From Aegilops tauschii subsp. strangulata (Eukaryota > Streptophyta > Magnoliopsida > Poales > Poaceae), in the NCBI RefSeq assembly GCF_002575655.3, contig NC_053036.3:159874627-159938626 (forward strand): a DNA stretch of 64,000 bases, written 5' to 3'. Within the stretch, counting starts at the first letter, position 1, and each line of letters opens with the position of its first letter. Positions 10,571 through 20,910 of the stretch are shown here, piece after piece. The notes beneath the pieces were generated by a model. That model saw nothing but the letters and a program-made list of their open reading frames with translations. It did no database searches and was not told where the DNA came from. A program made the translations under genes and the position numbers.

Positions 10571-10682
10571 GGCCTCATTTGGTTCATAGGGTAGGAAAAT
10601 CGTAGCAAAAGTACAGAGAACGTGCAACACAAAATCATAGCAGTGCAGAGACGTACTCCCTCCGTTCCAAAATAGTAGATGA
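10571..10682. mobile_element. Adjacent MITE left ends (Tourist, then Stowaway)
   Basis: GGCCTCATTTGGTTCATAGG at 10571 is a Tourist/Harbinger-type left end without its partner nearby. At 10656, after a TA, CTCCCTCCGTTCCAAAATAG starts a Stowaway that breaks off within about 25 bases. Both are truncated where the duplicated block begins. Confidence 0.6.
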
Positions 10683-11914
10683 CCTAGGCGGGCTAGTTTG
10701 GCCTAGTGGGTTTCAGTGATATGACGTGGTACAGTGCCGTCCAGTCTTCGCGTGTGGTAGCAGTATTGCGGGTACAATAAGTTTTCTTGAAGAAGCGGAA
10801 TTCAACGAAGTCATGATGGTTCCTTCGTCCAAACAACTTACAGTGGGAAAGGTTGGGCCTGTGATACGACCGGGGTAGACCAGGATAATTTTGTGCATGG
10901 CAGGTGGACCAGGATGGTCGACGTCCCACATGTCGGCGAATGAAAGTATTCTTTCCGATATAGCGGACGAGCAACGAGTATTCATTGTTTATTTCTGATG
11001 AAAGCTATTGTCTCCACTGTTACGATGGAGGAGTGTGAAACACGGTAGCCCTGTGAACTTGGCACGTGCACCACTCCCTCCTTCCTCATGTAATGCCCAG
11101 GTTACAGCTTTTTCTCACTTTCTCTCTATCTATTTCCTCTCAAATGTTTATTACCTTTCTTTTTTTAAGACACGATTGTTTTTTATGCCTTTTTTTAGAA
11201 TTATTTTTTTATACCTAGGAGCACGTGTAGAGACGGGCTCTTGCTGAGCCCACTCCTTGACTTTGTCAATGCCTCTCTCTCCTCCACATAAGGAGTACTA
11301 CTTGCTATGCATGCATGCGGCGGGCAGCTGGCGTCTTGAGGGGCCAGGGCGGTGAGAGCGGGCTCCGGAAGCGGTCCGGACTCCAGCATGGCCCACCTCA
11401 CATTATCACCATATATTTCTTGGAGTCCGTGCGCGGCGGGCGGGCGATCTCTTCTCCCTCCCCCGTGTCTCTCTTCTCAGCCGACGCCTGCCGAGCGATT
11501 AGATTTTGGCTATCGACGGTTTATTCAATTACGGTCCCACATGTCAGTGAAATTGCAAGACAACGCGTGTCCCCTCTGGTGAGCGACGTGCGAGCCGGAC
11601 TGTCGGGGTTGCGACGTGTACGAGTCGTAAGTGTGCCGCCTTTTCCTTTAGAACTTGCGAAGCGTAACATTTTCGCGCGATCGATCGATAGAAATCCAGA
11701 ACAAAATGACGAGGGCGGTGCTTTCCCGCTCGTTAGGCGGGCTAGTTCGAGTGATATGACGTGCTACAGTGCCGTCCACTTGCTCCATTTTTATGTAAGC
11801 AAGAGTCTACACTCTTACGCGGGAGGAGTGCGAAACACCGCGGATCTGATTTTGATCGAGGGATAACTGTTCCCTGCCAAATAATGGAGGATTGTTAGCG
11901 ATTATAGCATGATA

Positions 11915-12680
11915 GTTAGGGCATCTCCAGCGTTGGCCCACAAATTTACACCGGCATCTGTCCGAGGACACTGATGGATGCCATCTGATGCTGCCCGCAT
12001 ACCTTTCGACAACTATATGAACTAACCAGACGAAATTCGTGCAAACAAAGCAAATTTCAAATTAACCGGATGAAATTCATTACATTTTGAAAACTTTTCC
12101 TGCAAACTGGACGAAATTCATTACATATTTCGCACAAACCATACTAAAACCTACTGTAAACCTAATCTAAACGATCGGCGGCGCCCGACCACCATGTCCG
12201 GCCATGAACTCGAGAAAGCCGGCCATTGCCTTTGCCTCCTCCTCATCCGCCTCGATAACCTCCTCCTCCAGAGCGGCGGCGACCTACCGTGTACTACTCT
12301 TCCTCGCTGCCGGCTGCGCCCGCGCACGCGCGCCGGCTTCGTGGTCGTCGCGGCGGAGGGCGGCCGGGGGGTGCCGGCGATCTCCTTCGTTTGCTCCTGC
12401 GACAGTACATCGAAGAGAGCTTTGGAGCGCGCCCGGAGCGGAGCCGCCGATGTCCCTCGTCTGAGCCAGTGACCGTATAATCACCATATCTCGTATACAA
12501 TGATCAAAGTGAGCTATCAAGACAAGTTCGATGACCGCCAATGCATTTTACTCGGTAATAAATGACCAGGATTGAAGGGGAATCCAAATTTGCTTCGTCT
12601 TCTGTCCTTGAGCTCTTGACAAACCAATGCACTATACGGTTGTCCGGCCACTCCACCCCAGAGCTCTCACCAAGCGTCGT
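11915..12680 (+). other. Possible TE left end and GC-rich segment
   Basis: TTAGGGCATCTCCAGCGTTGG at about 11916 resembles the left end of a common grass transposon type. No matching inverted end was found downstream. It is followed by three related CCGGATGAAATTCATTACAT motifs (12024-12130) and a GC-rich part (12180-12470) with overlapping ORFs on both strands, none convincing. Confidence 0.35.
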
Positions 12681-12682
12681 TC

Positions 12683-13069
12683 ATGCCACCGCGCTGCACA
12701 CTAACCGGTAAGGCAGCGATGGCATCCCGCCGCGCCGAGTTCTTCGCCGCCCACGACCGCACACAAAATGGTAGGGAAGCGATGGCATCCCGCCGTGCCG
12801 AGTTCATCGCCGCTCGCGACCTCACAACTATGTGGGAGGAATTTGAAGATGCCAAGGCCGAATGGGCGGTAGAGCAAGAGGCGGCCAAAGCCGCACAGAG
12901 GGAGCGGAAAAGTCAGAAAGCACTCAAGAAAAGAGAGGCCCGCCGCCGCAAGAAAGAAAAGGACGCACGCGCTGCTGCGGAGAGGTCGGCGGAGATCCAA
13001 GCACGATGGGGTGTCACCAACAAAGCCGGGAAGGAGAACGACGGCGTCTGGCCAGCATGTGAGAAGTAG
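12683..13069 (+). CDS. Hypothetical 128-residue coiled-coil protein
   Basis: This single-exon frame starts MPPRCTLTGKAAMASRRAE and ends at a TAG after PACEK. A duplication of about 60 bases gives two copies of AMASRRAEFxAAxD near residues 12-25 and 33-46. Residues 50-110 are charged and alanine-rich (AAKAAQRERKSQKALKKREA), as in a long helix or coiled coil, and the tail reads WGVTNKAGKEND. GC content is clearly above that of the flanks. It lies downstream of a possible transposon end, so it may be TE-encoded or captured; similar charged ORFs are common in grass DNA transposons. No function is assigned. Confidence 0.4.
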   Translation: MPPRCTLTGKAAMASRRAEFFAAHDRTQNGREAMASRRAEFIAARDLTTMWEEFEDAKAEWAVEQEAAKAAQRERKSQKALKKREARRRKKEKDARAAAERSAEIQARWGVTNKAGKENDGVWPACEK

Positions 13070-13179
13070 TAGTACTAGTAGTTAGTGTGTGTGTCTGTGT
13101 CTGAGTACGAGCATGTACCAATACTACTAGTTACTACTGTAGTTTTTAGAGAAAATTACCAGTACATTAGCCTAGACTA

Positions 13180-13298
13180 AATGGAAAATTCCTATCGTAA
13201 GCATCAAATGGCATCTCTTTCTCTATAGGAATTGAGATGCATGTCATCTCACTTCCTATGATTTTCATATTCCTATCCTATGAACGAAAGGAGGCCTC
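13180..13298. mobile_element. Tourist-type MITE, right part
   Basis: The end TTCCTATCCTATGAACGAAA followed by GGAGGCCTC is the inverse of a GAGGCCTCCTTTCGTTCATA left end, as in Tourist/Harbinger MITEs, with the usual ATAGGAAT..TTCCTAT interior. It may be the partner of the left end at 10571, separated by the duplicated block, or an independent remnant. Confidence 0.55.
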
Positions 13299-14903
13299 TG
13301 TTGGAGTAACTACTGTAGCTAGCAGTACTGCTGGTACAGTAGTTTTCTTCAAGAAGCGAAATTCAACGAAGTCATGATGGTTCCTTCGTCCGAGCAACTT
13401 CAAAGTGGGAAGTGGGCCTGTGATTTGACGGCTCATTAGTCATTGTTACTGTGGCGCGATGACCTGGGTGACTCTCCCTTGGAGTTCTGCGTGCATGGCA
13501 AGTGGACCAGGATGGTCGACGTCCCACATGTTGGCAAACGGAAGTATTCTTTCCGATATCGAGGAGCAAGGAAACTGCGTGGTATAGTATCACTGCTGAT
13601 TGGTTCGCAAAAAAATAGTATCACTGCCAATTTATAATTATTTTTTATTTCTGATGAATGCTAGCGTTTCAACTCTTACGACGAAGGGTACCAAACACGG
13701 CACGTGTTGGATGTCCCACACGTCGGCGAAAGGAGTGGGACATGAACAGCGTGGTAGAGCCCAGCGTAAAAAAACAGCGTGGTAGAGCGTCTCCACTTCT
13801 TTCGCTTCTGGGTCGGAGACCACACGTAGTAGTACTTAGTGGTACGAACGATACAAAGTGCGACCTGGAGAGAAAGACACGTCTAGTTGGAAGGTCTCGG
13901 GGCATACACGTAAACAAATAAAAGTTAATATGTGCCTCCAACTAATATAGCAGTAGTAGAGTACTTAGGCACGTACTCCATAACATCACCGTGCATTGCA
14001 CGTACAACATTTAGTGGTAGTACGTAGTAAGAGAAAAATGCCGCCCAAGAGTTCCCTTCTCGACCTACTTTTGGGTGTTTGGTAGAGTGTATGGAGGGTG
14101 CATGAGTCCACACTAGTTTAGCACAAATACACTAGAAGCATGCATGAAGAGAGCATGCATGAAGAGGGGTGTTGAGTTGAGCATGCATGAAGAGGGAACA
14201 ACTATGCTGAGACGAGAACGCAACCAAACACACCCTATATGCCACGCATGTTCCTACCATTTGTGCCTTTCTACTTCACTTACTGCGCTGCATTACTCAG
14301 GTTCGTACGTCCACTCCTGGGTACATGTTCGTCTCGTAGTTCCAGTCCCAAGTGTTCTTCATATAGATGGAACGATCCTTGCATAACACGTGCGCCTTGA
14401 TGCTAGATGTCTCGCGTGTTGGCAAAAGGATGAACAAAGCTCACATAAAAAAATAGATTGGAAGAACATAGATTCCGGACGACCGAGAAGGAGCAAGGAA
14501 CCTCGTGGTGGAGCATCTGCACTCATAATATTAATATTATTCAGCGATATAAAATTAACCAATCATCTCCACAGTGGACTGGAAGAGTACGAAACACGGC
14601 AGCCCAGTGTAGTTACATCATACTAGTACATGGCTAACCCACGCTATCACCATATTTCTTGGCTTCCGTGCGACACCTATCTCTAGTAATCTAGCAACCT
14701 GTATCGCTTCTCCCTCCTCGTCTCTATCAAAGTGCGGCGGGCTGGCGTTTCTGCCGTCTATTGAGGTCGGTTAACTATCACATGTTAGCGACATGCCAAC
14801 AGCATTCTAAAAAAATCCTTTCATGTTCCGTTTTCAAAAAGAAAAAAATCCTTTCACGTACGAATTTGCCTGTATGCTTTGAGCAACTTGCATGTCCTAT
14901 ACT

Positions 14904-15215
14904 GCTCCTGTTTGATACTCTAACTTAGCTAGAGGTTAGACTAACTCATGACTAACCCTGAACTAACTGTAGCCAAAGAGGTGTTTGGGTGACAGGGTTA
15001 GATTGACAATAAATGCACTTCATGGAGAGAGAAAAGTGATTTTTCAGTGGTCCCAATGAGAACTATCTCCAGTTAGCACCTCTTGGGTGGGATAGTTTTT
15101 TTTGGTGGGTTCGGTGCAACTTGCTCCAATTTAAACCCTCATGCTTGGATACTTTAGGGCTATTTGAGCCCCAACTAGCTCAAACTAACTCTAACCCATG
15201 GATCCAAACAGGGCC
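14904..15215. mobile_element. MITE with CTGTTTGG-type ends
   Basis: Left end GCTCCTGTTTGATACTCTAA and right end (reverse-complemented) GGCCCTGTTTGGATCCATGG are inverted relatives. The interior is symmetric in GGTTAGA/TCTAACC motifs. The target duplication is not clear. Most likely a PIF/Harbinger or hAT-derived MITE of about 310 bases. Confidence 0.55.
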
Positions 15216-16270
15216 TATGGCCAGTCTCGACGCGGAGCAGTCGCGTGCACCGGGAAGCGACGCTCTCTCGGCCGTCGCGCCACTTCAAAGCCGGCGCCAG
15301 TGAGAGGTCGCCTCCGCTCTGGCCGGGCATTAATGCGGCACTGACGCTCCAGGGCGACGCTGACCGTTTCACGCGGGAAGCGCGCGCTGGCAAGGGAGTA
15401 TAGGTTTTGAACCGTTTCAGGTGTAGTACTGATAGTTTGCAAAACTACTCAATTATTGCACTCAGTTTCCTAAGAAATTATGGTAAAAAACGTTACTCCA
15501 CAGCCCGCTTCCCTTCTCCTTCCTCTTCCACCGCCCGCGCACGTCCGTGGGAAGCGACCGGTCAACCCTCATATAGGAGTGAGCACAAAAAGATGCATGC
15601 ATGACCACTAAAATTTCCATATTAAAGCGCCACTCCGGCGGGAGTATGGCGTATGTTGTTACCTTCGGCCGGTCCATGGCTATCGGGCGACGGCGACCAG
15701 AGAAGAGGCGGCGGGAGGGGAATGAATGCAGCTACTGTTTGGGTTCGCCTTCCGGCTTAAATAAATGTGCAGCATCACGTGTACCCGCGGGTGCACAAAT
15801 TGTAACATACATGTCTGCTTAAGTGGGCGTCACGTAACTGGTGTGTGTGTGAGAGAGATTCTGAGAGACAGAGTGCGTGTGTGCGACTGTACTCTTCGGA
15901 CATGTACTCAACCTTTTGCATCGGGATATAAGTATAATGGTATTTACTTTAGGTAGTGATTTACGTGGCCATGTTAACGTGGTTGTGTCAAAAAAATGTC
16001 ACTTCCTGCTCGTGATTTGCTTTATATAATTACAAGCAAGATTCTCGTGCATTGCATGGAACATCAATATGCATTTTTTTACAGAACACCTGTTGTGATT
16101 GACCCATGCAGGAGTGATCCCATGTGTAAAAACTAATGATATCTCGAGAATTTTATCGGAAAACTGGTATCTCGAGAATGTCATCGAAAAAATGAAAGAT
16201 GAGAGATAAGGCGAGGAGGAGTGGAGCGTGGTGGTGACTGGTGGTCGGAATGGGCGGAGGCATGGGGATG
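15216..16270. other. Spacer without a supported gene
   Basis: A GC-rich part (15215-15400) and mixed spacer. A short tandem duplication GATATCTCGAGAATTTTATC / GGTATCTCGAGAATGTCATC lies at about 16138-16190, and a GT/GA tract near 15840. ORFs on both strands are short and overlap each other, so none is called. Confidence 0.45.
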
Positions 16271-16275
16271 GACAA

Positions 16276-16324
16276 CTAGCATGCATGGTGGCCGGCAGGC
16301 GGCAGCGGCCACCATGCATGCTAG
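16276..16324. repeat. Perfect 19-bp inverted repeat with RY motifs
   Basis: CTAGCATGCATGGTGGCCG (16276-16294) is exactly inverted at 16306-16324 with an 11-base loop. Each arm contains CATGCATG, the RY element bound by B3-domain seed regulators (FUS3/ABI3 type). It could form a stable hairpin or cruciform. No transcript evidence is available. Confidence 0.85.
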
Positions 16325-16650
16325 ATTGTTCCAGAGACTTGTTCCTTTTTTAATTGCTGAGCAATGAGGTTGCGGGAGATAATGATGTGGAGAGAGGTGC
16401 GGGTATCTTTTGTAAAATTATCATAGTTTGCTTTCTATCCTCAGATATAGATCATACAGTATGTATTACAAGATGGCAGGCACACCATCACCGCCAACTC
16501 ATTTTTTTATAAGGGTACAGATGATAAGTTTGCTGACTACTAAAGTAAAGTGGAATTTGTCCATGTTATGCAAGTAAATAAAGGTGATTGTTTATCATAC
16601 GGGTAAGGTTGGATGAAGGGTGGTAGGAACAAATGCTCCGCCTAGAGCAT
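16325..16650. other. Spacer
   Basis: AT-rich sequence with no ORF, splice pattern or transposon end that I can support. Confidence 0.4.
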
Positions 16651-16684
16651 GTGTGTGTGAGATGGAGTCTTAGTGTGTGTGTGT

Positions 16685-16725
<41 letters not shown>

Positions 16726-16895
16726 AGAGATGGAGTCTTAGTTTGTGTGTGTGTGAGAGAGAGAGAGATGGAGTCTTAGTGTGTTGGGGGGGTGTGCGTG
16801 TGTGTGTGTTTGTGTGTGTGTGAGAGAGAGAGAAATGGAGTCTTAGTGTGTGTGTGGGGGGGGTGCGTGTGTGTGTGTGTATGTGTGTGTGTCGC
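16651..16895. repeat. Compound GT/GA microsatellite in a tandem array
   Basis: Four units share ATGGAGTCTTAGT followed by (GT)n, in three with (GA)n, at about 16661, 16731, 16769 and 16835. Unit length varies with the dinucleotide runs. Reading frames across it (repeated HTHTH or SLSLSH) are an artefact of the dinucleotides. Confidence 0.9.
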
Positions 16896-17159
16896 GGGGT
16901 CCTCTGTGGCGGATGTAATTTAAGTGTGCATGGCTTCATCATAGAGAGGTGATGTGTATGGCAGAGGCCACCAACGGATGGGGTGCGAGAGAGAAAATGC
17001 CCGTAGAGAGGGAAGAGAAGGTGTGTGCGCGTGAGAGGAGTCGACATCGAGAGAACGTGTTTGTTCGAGAGACACCAAGGAAGACTACTATATATCGATG
17101 GTGCATGTAGGCGGGAATTAAACAAAGGGATGGTCTTATTGGTTTCGGGGATATAGGGG

Positions 17160-18430
17160 AAGAGTGAGAGGCGGGGGGGGGGGGGTAGCTAGAAGGAGAT
17201 TGTTAAGTGTGAGTGTGTGTTTTACCCATCCAGGCGGAAGTTATGTGCACAAAAGAGGAGAACGATTCGATGTGGCGTTAGGATTGAGGGTAATTAACTA
17301 CGTATGGAGACATAGAGACCTTGAACGTGCATGTGTGAGAGGTATACATGTATACGTGGGATGTGTGTGTGTGCGCGCGCGCATGATCGAGATAAAAGAA
17401 AGAAGACATAAGTCATAAGATCAACGACATGGGAGAGATGGATCGGTATGACAATATGCATGCATGTGAGAATGCAAGGAAGAAGGCCCGACAATTGAGC
17501 ATGTGTTCTTGTCTTTAAGAGATAGTGGCGTGGGCTGGAGCATGCATCTATGGCGAGCAGAGGGAGTGAGGCGCAACGATTGTGCAAAGAGACCAACCTA
17601 TAAATGCATATATATGGAGAGACATATATAGTGTGGGTGATAGGAAGCAAGACTTCGTGCAAGAAAGAAATGTTGACAGAGAAACTACAGATAGATACAG
17701 AGATGGAGATGCTAGCTAGAGGGACATCCGCTAGTTTGGGTGTTGGAGATGACCATCGGGTGGTTCAAAGGGTGAAGTTATATATGTGTGTGAGAGGGCA
17801 CTTGACTGCATGTAGAGAGAAACATATGCAGTGTGCGTGATAGGAATCAAGAGTGAGGGCGAGAAAGAAGGTTGATGGAGAAACAGATAAATAGAAAGAT
17901 AAAGATGCTAGCTAGTGTGCGTTAGAGATAGGAGTCGAGTGGATCAGAAGGCTGGGTTATGTGTGTGGGTGTGAGAGAGATTGAGAGAGGGTGCATGTGA
18001 GTCACATACAAACAGATATTAGAGAGAAATGAGATCCAGAGAGACGGAGTTTTGTGTCTGCGAGAGAGAAAGATATTTCACAACGAGAGTGATAGCTAGA
18101 GAGACATACGAGGGAACGCAAGATATCTCTAGGGAGAGAGGGTGTGTGTGAGCGACATACAAGAGAACAATGGAGAAATATGAGACCCTGGGAGACAGAG
18201 TTTGTGTTTGTGTGTGAGAAAGAGATATTGAAGAGGAAGAGTCATAGGTTCTCATATCTAAGGAGCGAAAGACATCTCTGTATGAGGGGTGTGCGAGTGG
18301 CACACATGGGAATAGTAGAGAGAAATGAGACCCCGGGAGACAAAGTTTTGTGTTTGTGTGAGAGAAAGAGATTCCACATGGAGAATCATAGTTAGAGACA
18401 CATAGCAGGGAGCGAGATATACTTAGAGAG
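17160..18430. repeat. Purine-rich tandem minisatellites
   Basis: Two arrays are visible. About 17600-17815 and 17816-17985 form a doublet (GATAGGAA.CAAGA, GAGATGCTAGCTAG). From about 18000 to 18430 three units of 135-155 bases repeat CACATACAA, GAGAAATGAGA.CC.GGGAGAC, AAGTTTTGTGTTTGTGTGAG and GAGAGACATA. A G homopolymer of 11-12 bases is near 17172. The strand bias (G and A on plus) is strong throughout. No gene is supported. Confidence 0.75.
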
Positions 18431-19320
18431 ATATAGAGTGATGAAGGTCAAGGGAGAGAGTACCGTCAGTGTGTTACGAAGATAAAAGATCATTGTCGAC
18501 ATACAGGTAGCACGAGAGATACCTGAGAGACGATGAACGCGTATAGGTCCAGAGAGATAGTCCTATATAAGCATGTGATAGCTATATGAGACGAATATCT
18601 GGATTAAAGGGGATTCAAATATTTAAACTGGAGATCACGACATCGATAATATCATAACGCAAATTGGTGTATCAAACATGCATATTCATTTGAATTTGGG
18701 CACACGTGTAATGTTATATAGTTTATCAATATTGGTGATCCATAGATTCTTCAATTACAAACAATGCATGGTTTATATGCAATTAATGTCTAAACGGGAT
18801 TACACTATATGTTGCATGTGTGAAACACATTATACATGTTTGAGAAGTAAAAAAACCGCATGAAACACACATTAATTGGAGACAGTTACCGAGGAATGCA
18901 TACATTGGATTTCAACATAAAGTGGTTTCAAATATTTGAAAATCCAAATTGATGGATACAACCTTATGAATCTGAGATCATGCCATTTGTAAACCATATT
19001 TATGTATAAATGGTATTGTGCTTTTGAAAGTATATATAAAAAAATGATGTATATAGAATGTAATTCCAATTGAAAATGGATCCCGCCCGAAAAAAATAGA
19101 ATACAAACGGGATTCGAATTGAGTTGGCACGGTAAACATGCACTCTGCAAAATTTGAACGAAGCGGGGAAAGTCGCAGTAACCGCCCGAAACCAAAATCT
19201 GCGAGATGGAAATCACTACTGCCTATCCCTGCCACGCAAAGCCTATCTGCTGGATTTCTATAGGTTTCAATAGGGGTAGGTTTGTAATTTCACCCAAACG
19301 TGACGTAACCGCCTCTCACC
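18431..19320. other. AT-rich spacer grading into a promoter-like region
   Basis: No gene or complete transposon was found. Repeated CAAATATTTGAAAATCC-like and GGGATT(C/A)-type motifs occur at 18606-18640, 18781-18800 and 18920-18950. From 19080 the composition becomes more GC-rich. Confidence 0.4.
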
Positions 19321-19336
19321 CGGATTCATACACGGT

Positions 19337-19620
19337 GGGCGCCAAAACACAGTGTGTCATCGGCCGAAATTGACTCCATCCCCGATTCATATTCATACAC
19401 GGTGGGCGCCAAAAACAAACTCTTGTCGGCAAATATTCGGTGTATGCGAGATTACCGTCCTATCCCCAACCAACTAATGTTGCTGTGATGTAGTAGAAAT
19501 TTGAAACGGGGGCTAAGTTTGTAAATTTCCTCGCATTTGAGACAAGCGCGCCCTGAATACATGGTTCCCCCCTTCCTCTCTACCTCCCTTTTCCCCATTC
19601 GTACTCCGTGGGCGCCAAAA
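19337..19620 (+). promoter_or_regulatory. Three E2F-type sites
   Basis: The 11-mer GGGCGCCAAAA occurs at 19337-19347, 19404-19414 and 19610-19620. Its complement contains TTTGGCGC, matching the E2F/DP consensus TTTSSCGC found upstream of S-phase genes. The first two lie in a local duplication (ATTCATACACGGTGGGCGCC). They precede a GC-rich segment that looks like a 5' exon and, after it, the broken gene at 20911-22540. Confidence 0.5.
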
Positions 19621-19689
19621 CACCCTCTCCACCCCACCCTCCTCCGTTCGCCGCCGTCCGCCACCCCATCCACCGCCGTCCTCCTCCAC

Positions 19690-20150
19690 CATGCCGGAGC
19701 TGATACCCCAACGCCGGCGTCCATTACAAGAGATCGACCTCTCTCATCCATGGCTTCGGACCGGGATCCTTGCATCCCGTCCTCTCGCTTCATCCCCGCC
19801 GTCGTCCACCTTGTCGGCGCCGCTCCTACGACCGTCTCGTCCACCGCGCCCCGCCGCCACCGTCTACCCTCCTAGATCTGCTTCCACGCCGCCGACAACC
19901 ATCGCTACCGCAGCACCGTCAAATTCTCAGCAGATGCGTACACGGCGCCGCACCAGAGGCGGTACTCTTTCGTATCTGCTCAACTTATTTATCGCAGCAA
20001 GAAAATAGATTGCCACTGCTTTACTCTGATTTCTTGTCTTGGTTGCGAAGTTGCCTTTGTCCGATTTGCACCTTCAGATCCGCCATGGCACGCTCAACAC
20101 TATACTCCCAATGCTTATGGTTTTCCCCTTTTATATTCCACACTAGTTAA
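19690..20150 (+). other. Possible decayed first exon
   Basis: GC-rich, CT-rich DNA just after the last E2F-type site has several overlapping frames. The frame MASDRDPCIPSSRF (ATG at 19750) meets an in-frame TAG near 19875. It then reads on as FHAADNHRYRSTVKFSADAY and further, a protein-like stretch. This could be a first exon with a nonsense mutation, but no clean donor site was found. It is followed (20160-20470) by another GC-rich stretch with (GGGGGT)n-like repeats, open on both strands and not interpretable. Confidence 0.25.
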
Positions 20151-20571
20151 ATCACAGTAGACTAAATTTCAAAATTGGGTCAGTCGATTTTTCAGAGCTC
20201 GCCGGAGTTTGCCGGTGCGATCGAAGGGGCTCGGGTGGTTGTGGGGCCTCGCTGAACGAAGAAAACTCGACGCGGGTGGGGGTTGGGGCGGGGGTGGGGG
20301 TGGGGGTGGGGGTGGCGGAGGAACACAGGCGGTGGGGGCCGGCGGCCCATGCGGTGTTCTGTATGGGAAGAATCAGAGACGAGGAAGAAGAAGGGTTAGG
20401 AGACGTAGGATCTTCATCCAACCGCCTGAAATGGTCGAGAGACAGCTGGGAGTTGCATTCTTAATGCGCTCTGGTTCATCATGTGTGGGCACTGCGCAAC
20501 CAACATTTTATTATCCAAAATCTGCTTGCTCTTCTTTACCATGTTCCTCTTCCGTTCTTCTTTAATATGTA

Positions 20572-20730
20572 CTCTCTCCGTTCCTAAATACAAGTCTTTG
20601 TATAGATTCCACCATGGACTACATATGGAGCAAAATTAGTGAATCTACACTCTAAAATGTATCTGGATACATCTGTATGTGATCCATAGTGGAAATCTCT
20701 ACCAAGACTTATATTTTGGAACGGAGGGAG
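20572..20730. mobile_element. Stowaway MITE (Thalos-like)
   Basis: A complete 159-base element between TA dinucleotides (20570-20571, 20731-20732). Left end CTCTCTCCGTTCCTAAATAC; right end the inverse of TATTTTGGAACGGAGGGAG. The interior folds back on itself. It lies between the GC-rich segment and the downstream exons, as if in an intron. Confidence 0.9.
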
Positions 20731-20910
20731 TATGATAGTAGTACAGTATGTTCCTTGTACTGAAGATGAGCAGGGACATTTGCAGTGTAGAGGTCTATAC
20801 GGTGGGTTGTGATGGACACTTTGAGCCTCTTTGATTCGTAGGATCTTGTAAACATAGGAATAGGATTTGTAGTGGCCTGCCCACTTGAATCCTGTAAGAA
20901 TAGCAAGGAA

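Larger units (their letters stand above)
10683..14640. repeat. Shuffled segmental duplications
   Basis: Several segments recur with about 75-90 percent similarity by eye. (1) 10683-10742 and 11733-11779: AGGCGGGCTAGTT..GTGATATGACGTG.TACAG. (2) 10759-10831 and 13321-13391: AATTCAACGAAGTCATGATG. (3) 10894-10975 and 13492-13571: GTGGACCAGGATGGTCGACG, then AAGTATTCTTTCCGATAT. (4) 10987-11046, 11788-11842, 13644-13695 and 14560-14605: GAGxGxGAAACACGG. (5) 11385-11545 and 14630-14790: TATCACCATAT.TTTCTTGG. No ORF is shared between the copies. The region looks like a repeatedly duplicated non-coding segment or an unrecognised repeat family. Confidence 0.6.

Noticed and set aside
16670..17125. 151-codon His/Thr/Ser ORF
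   Set aside because: Produced by GT and GA dinucleotide repeats.
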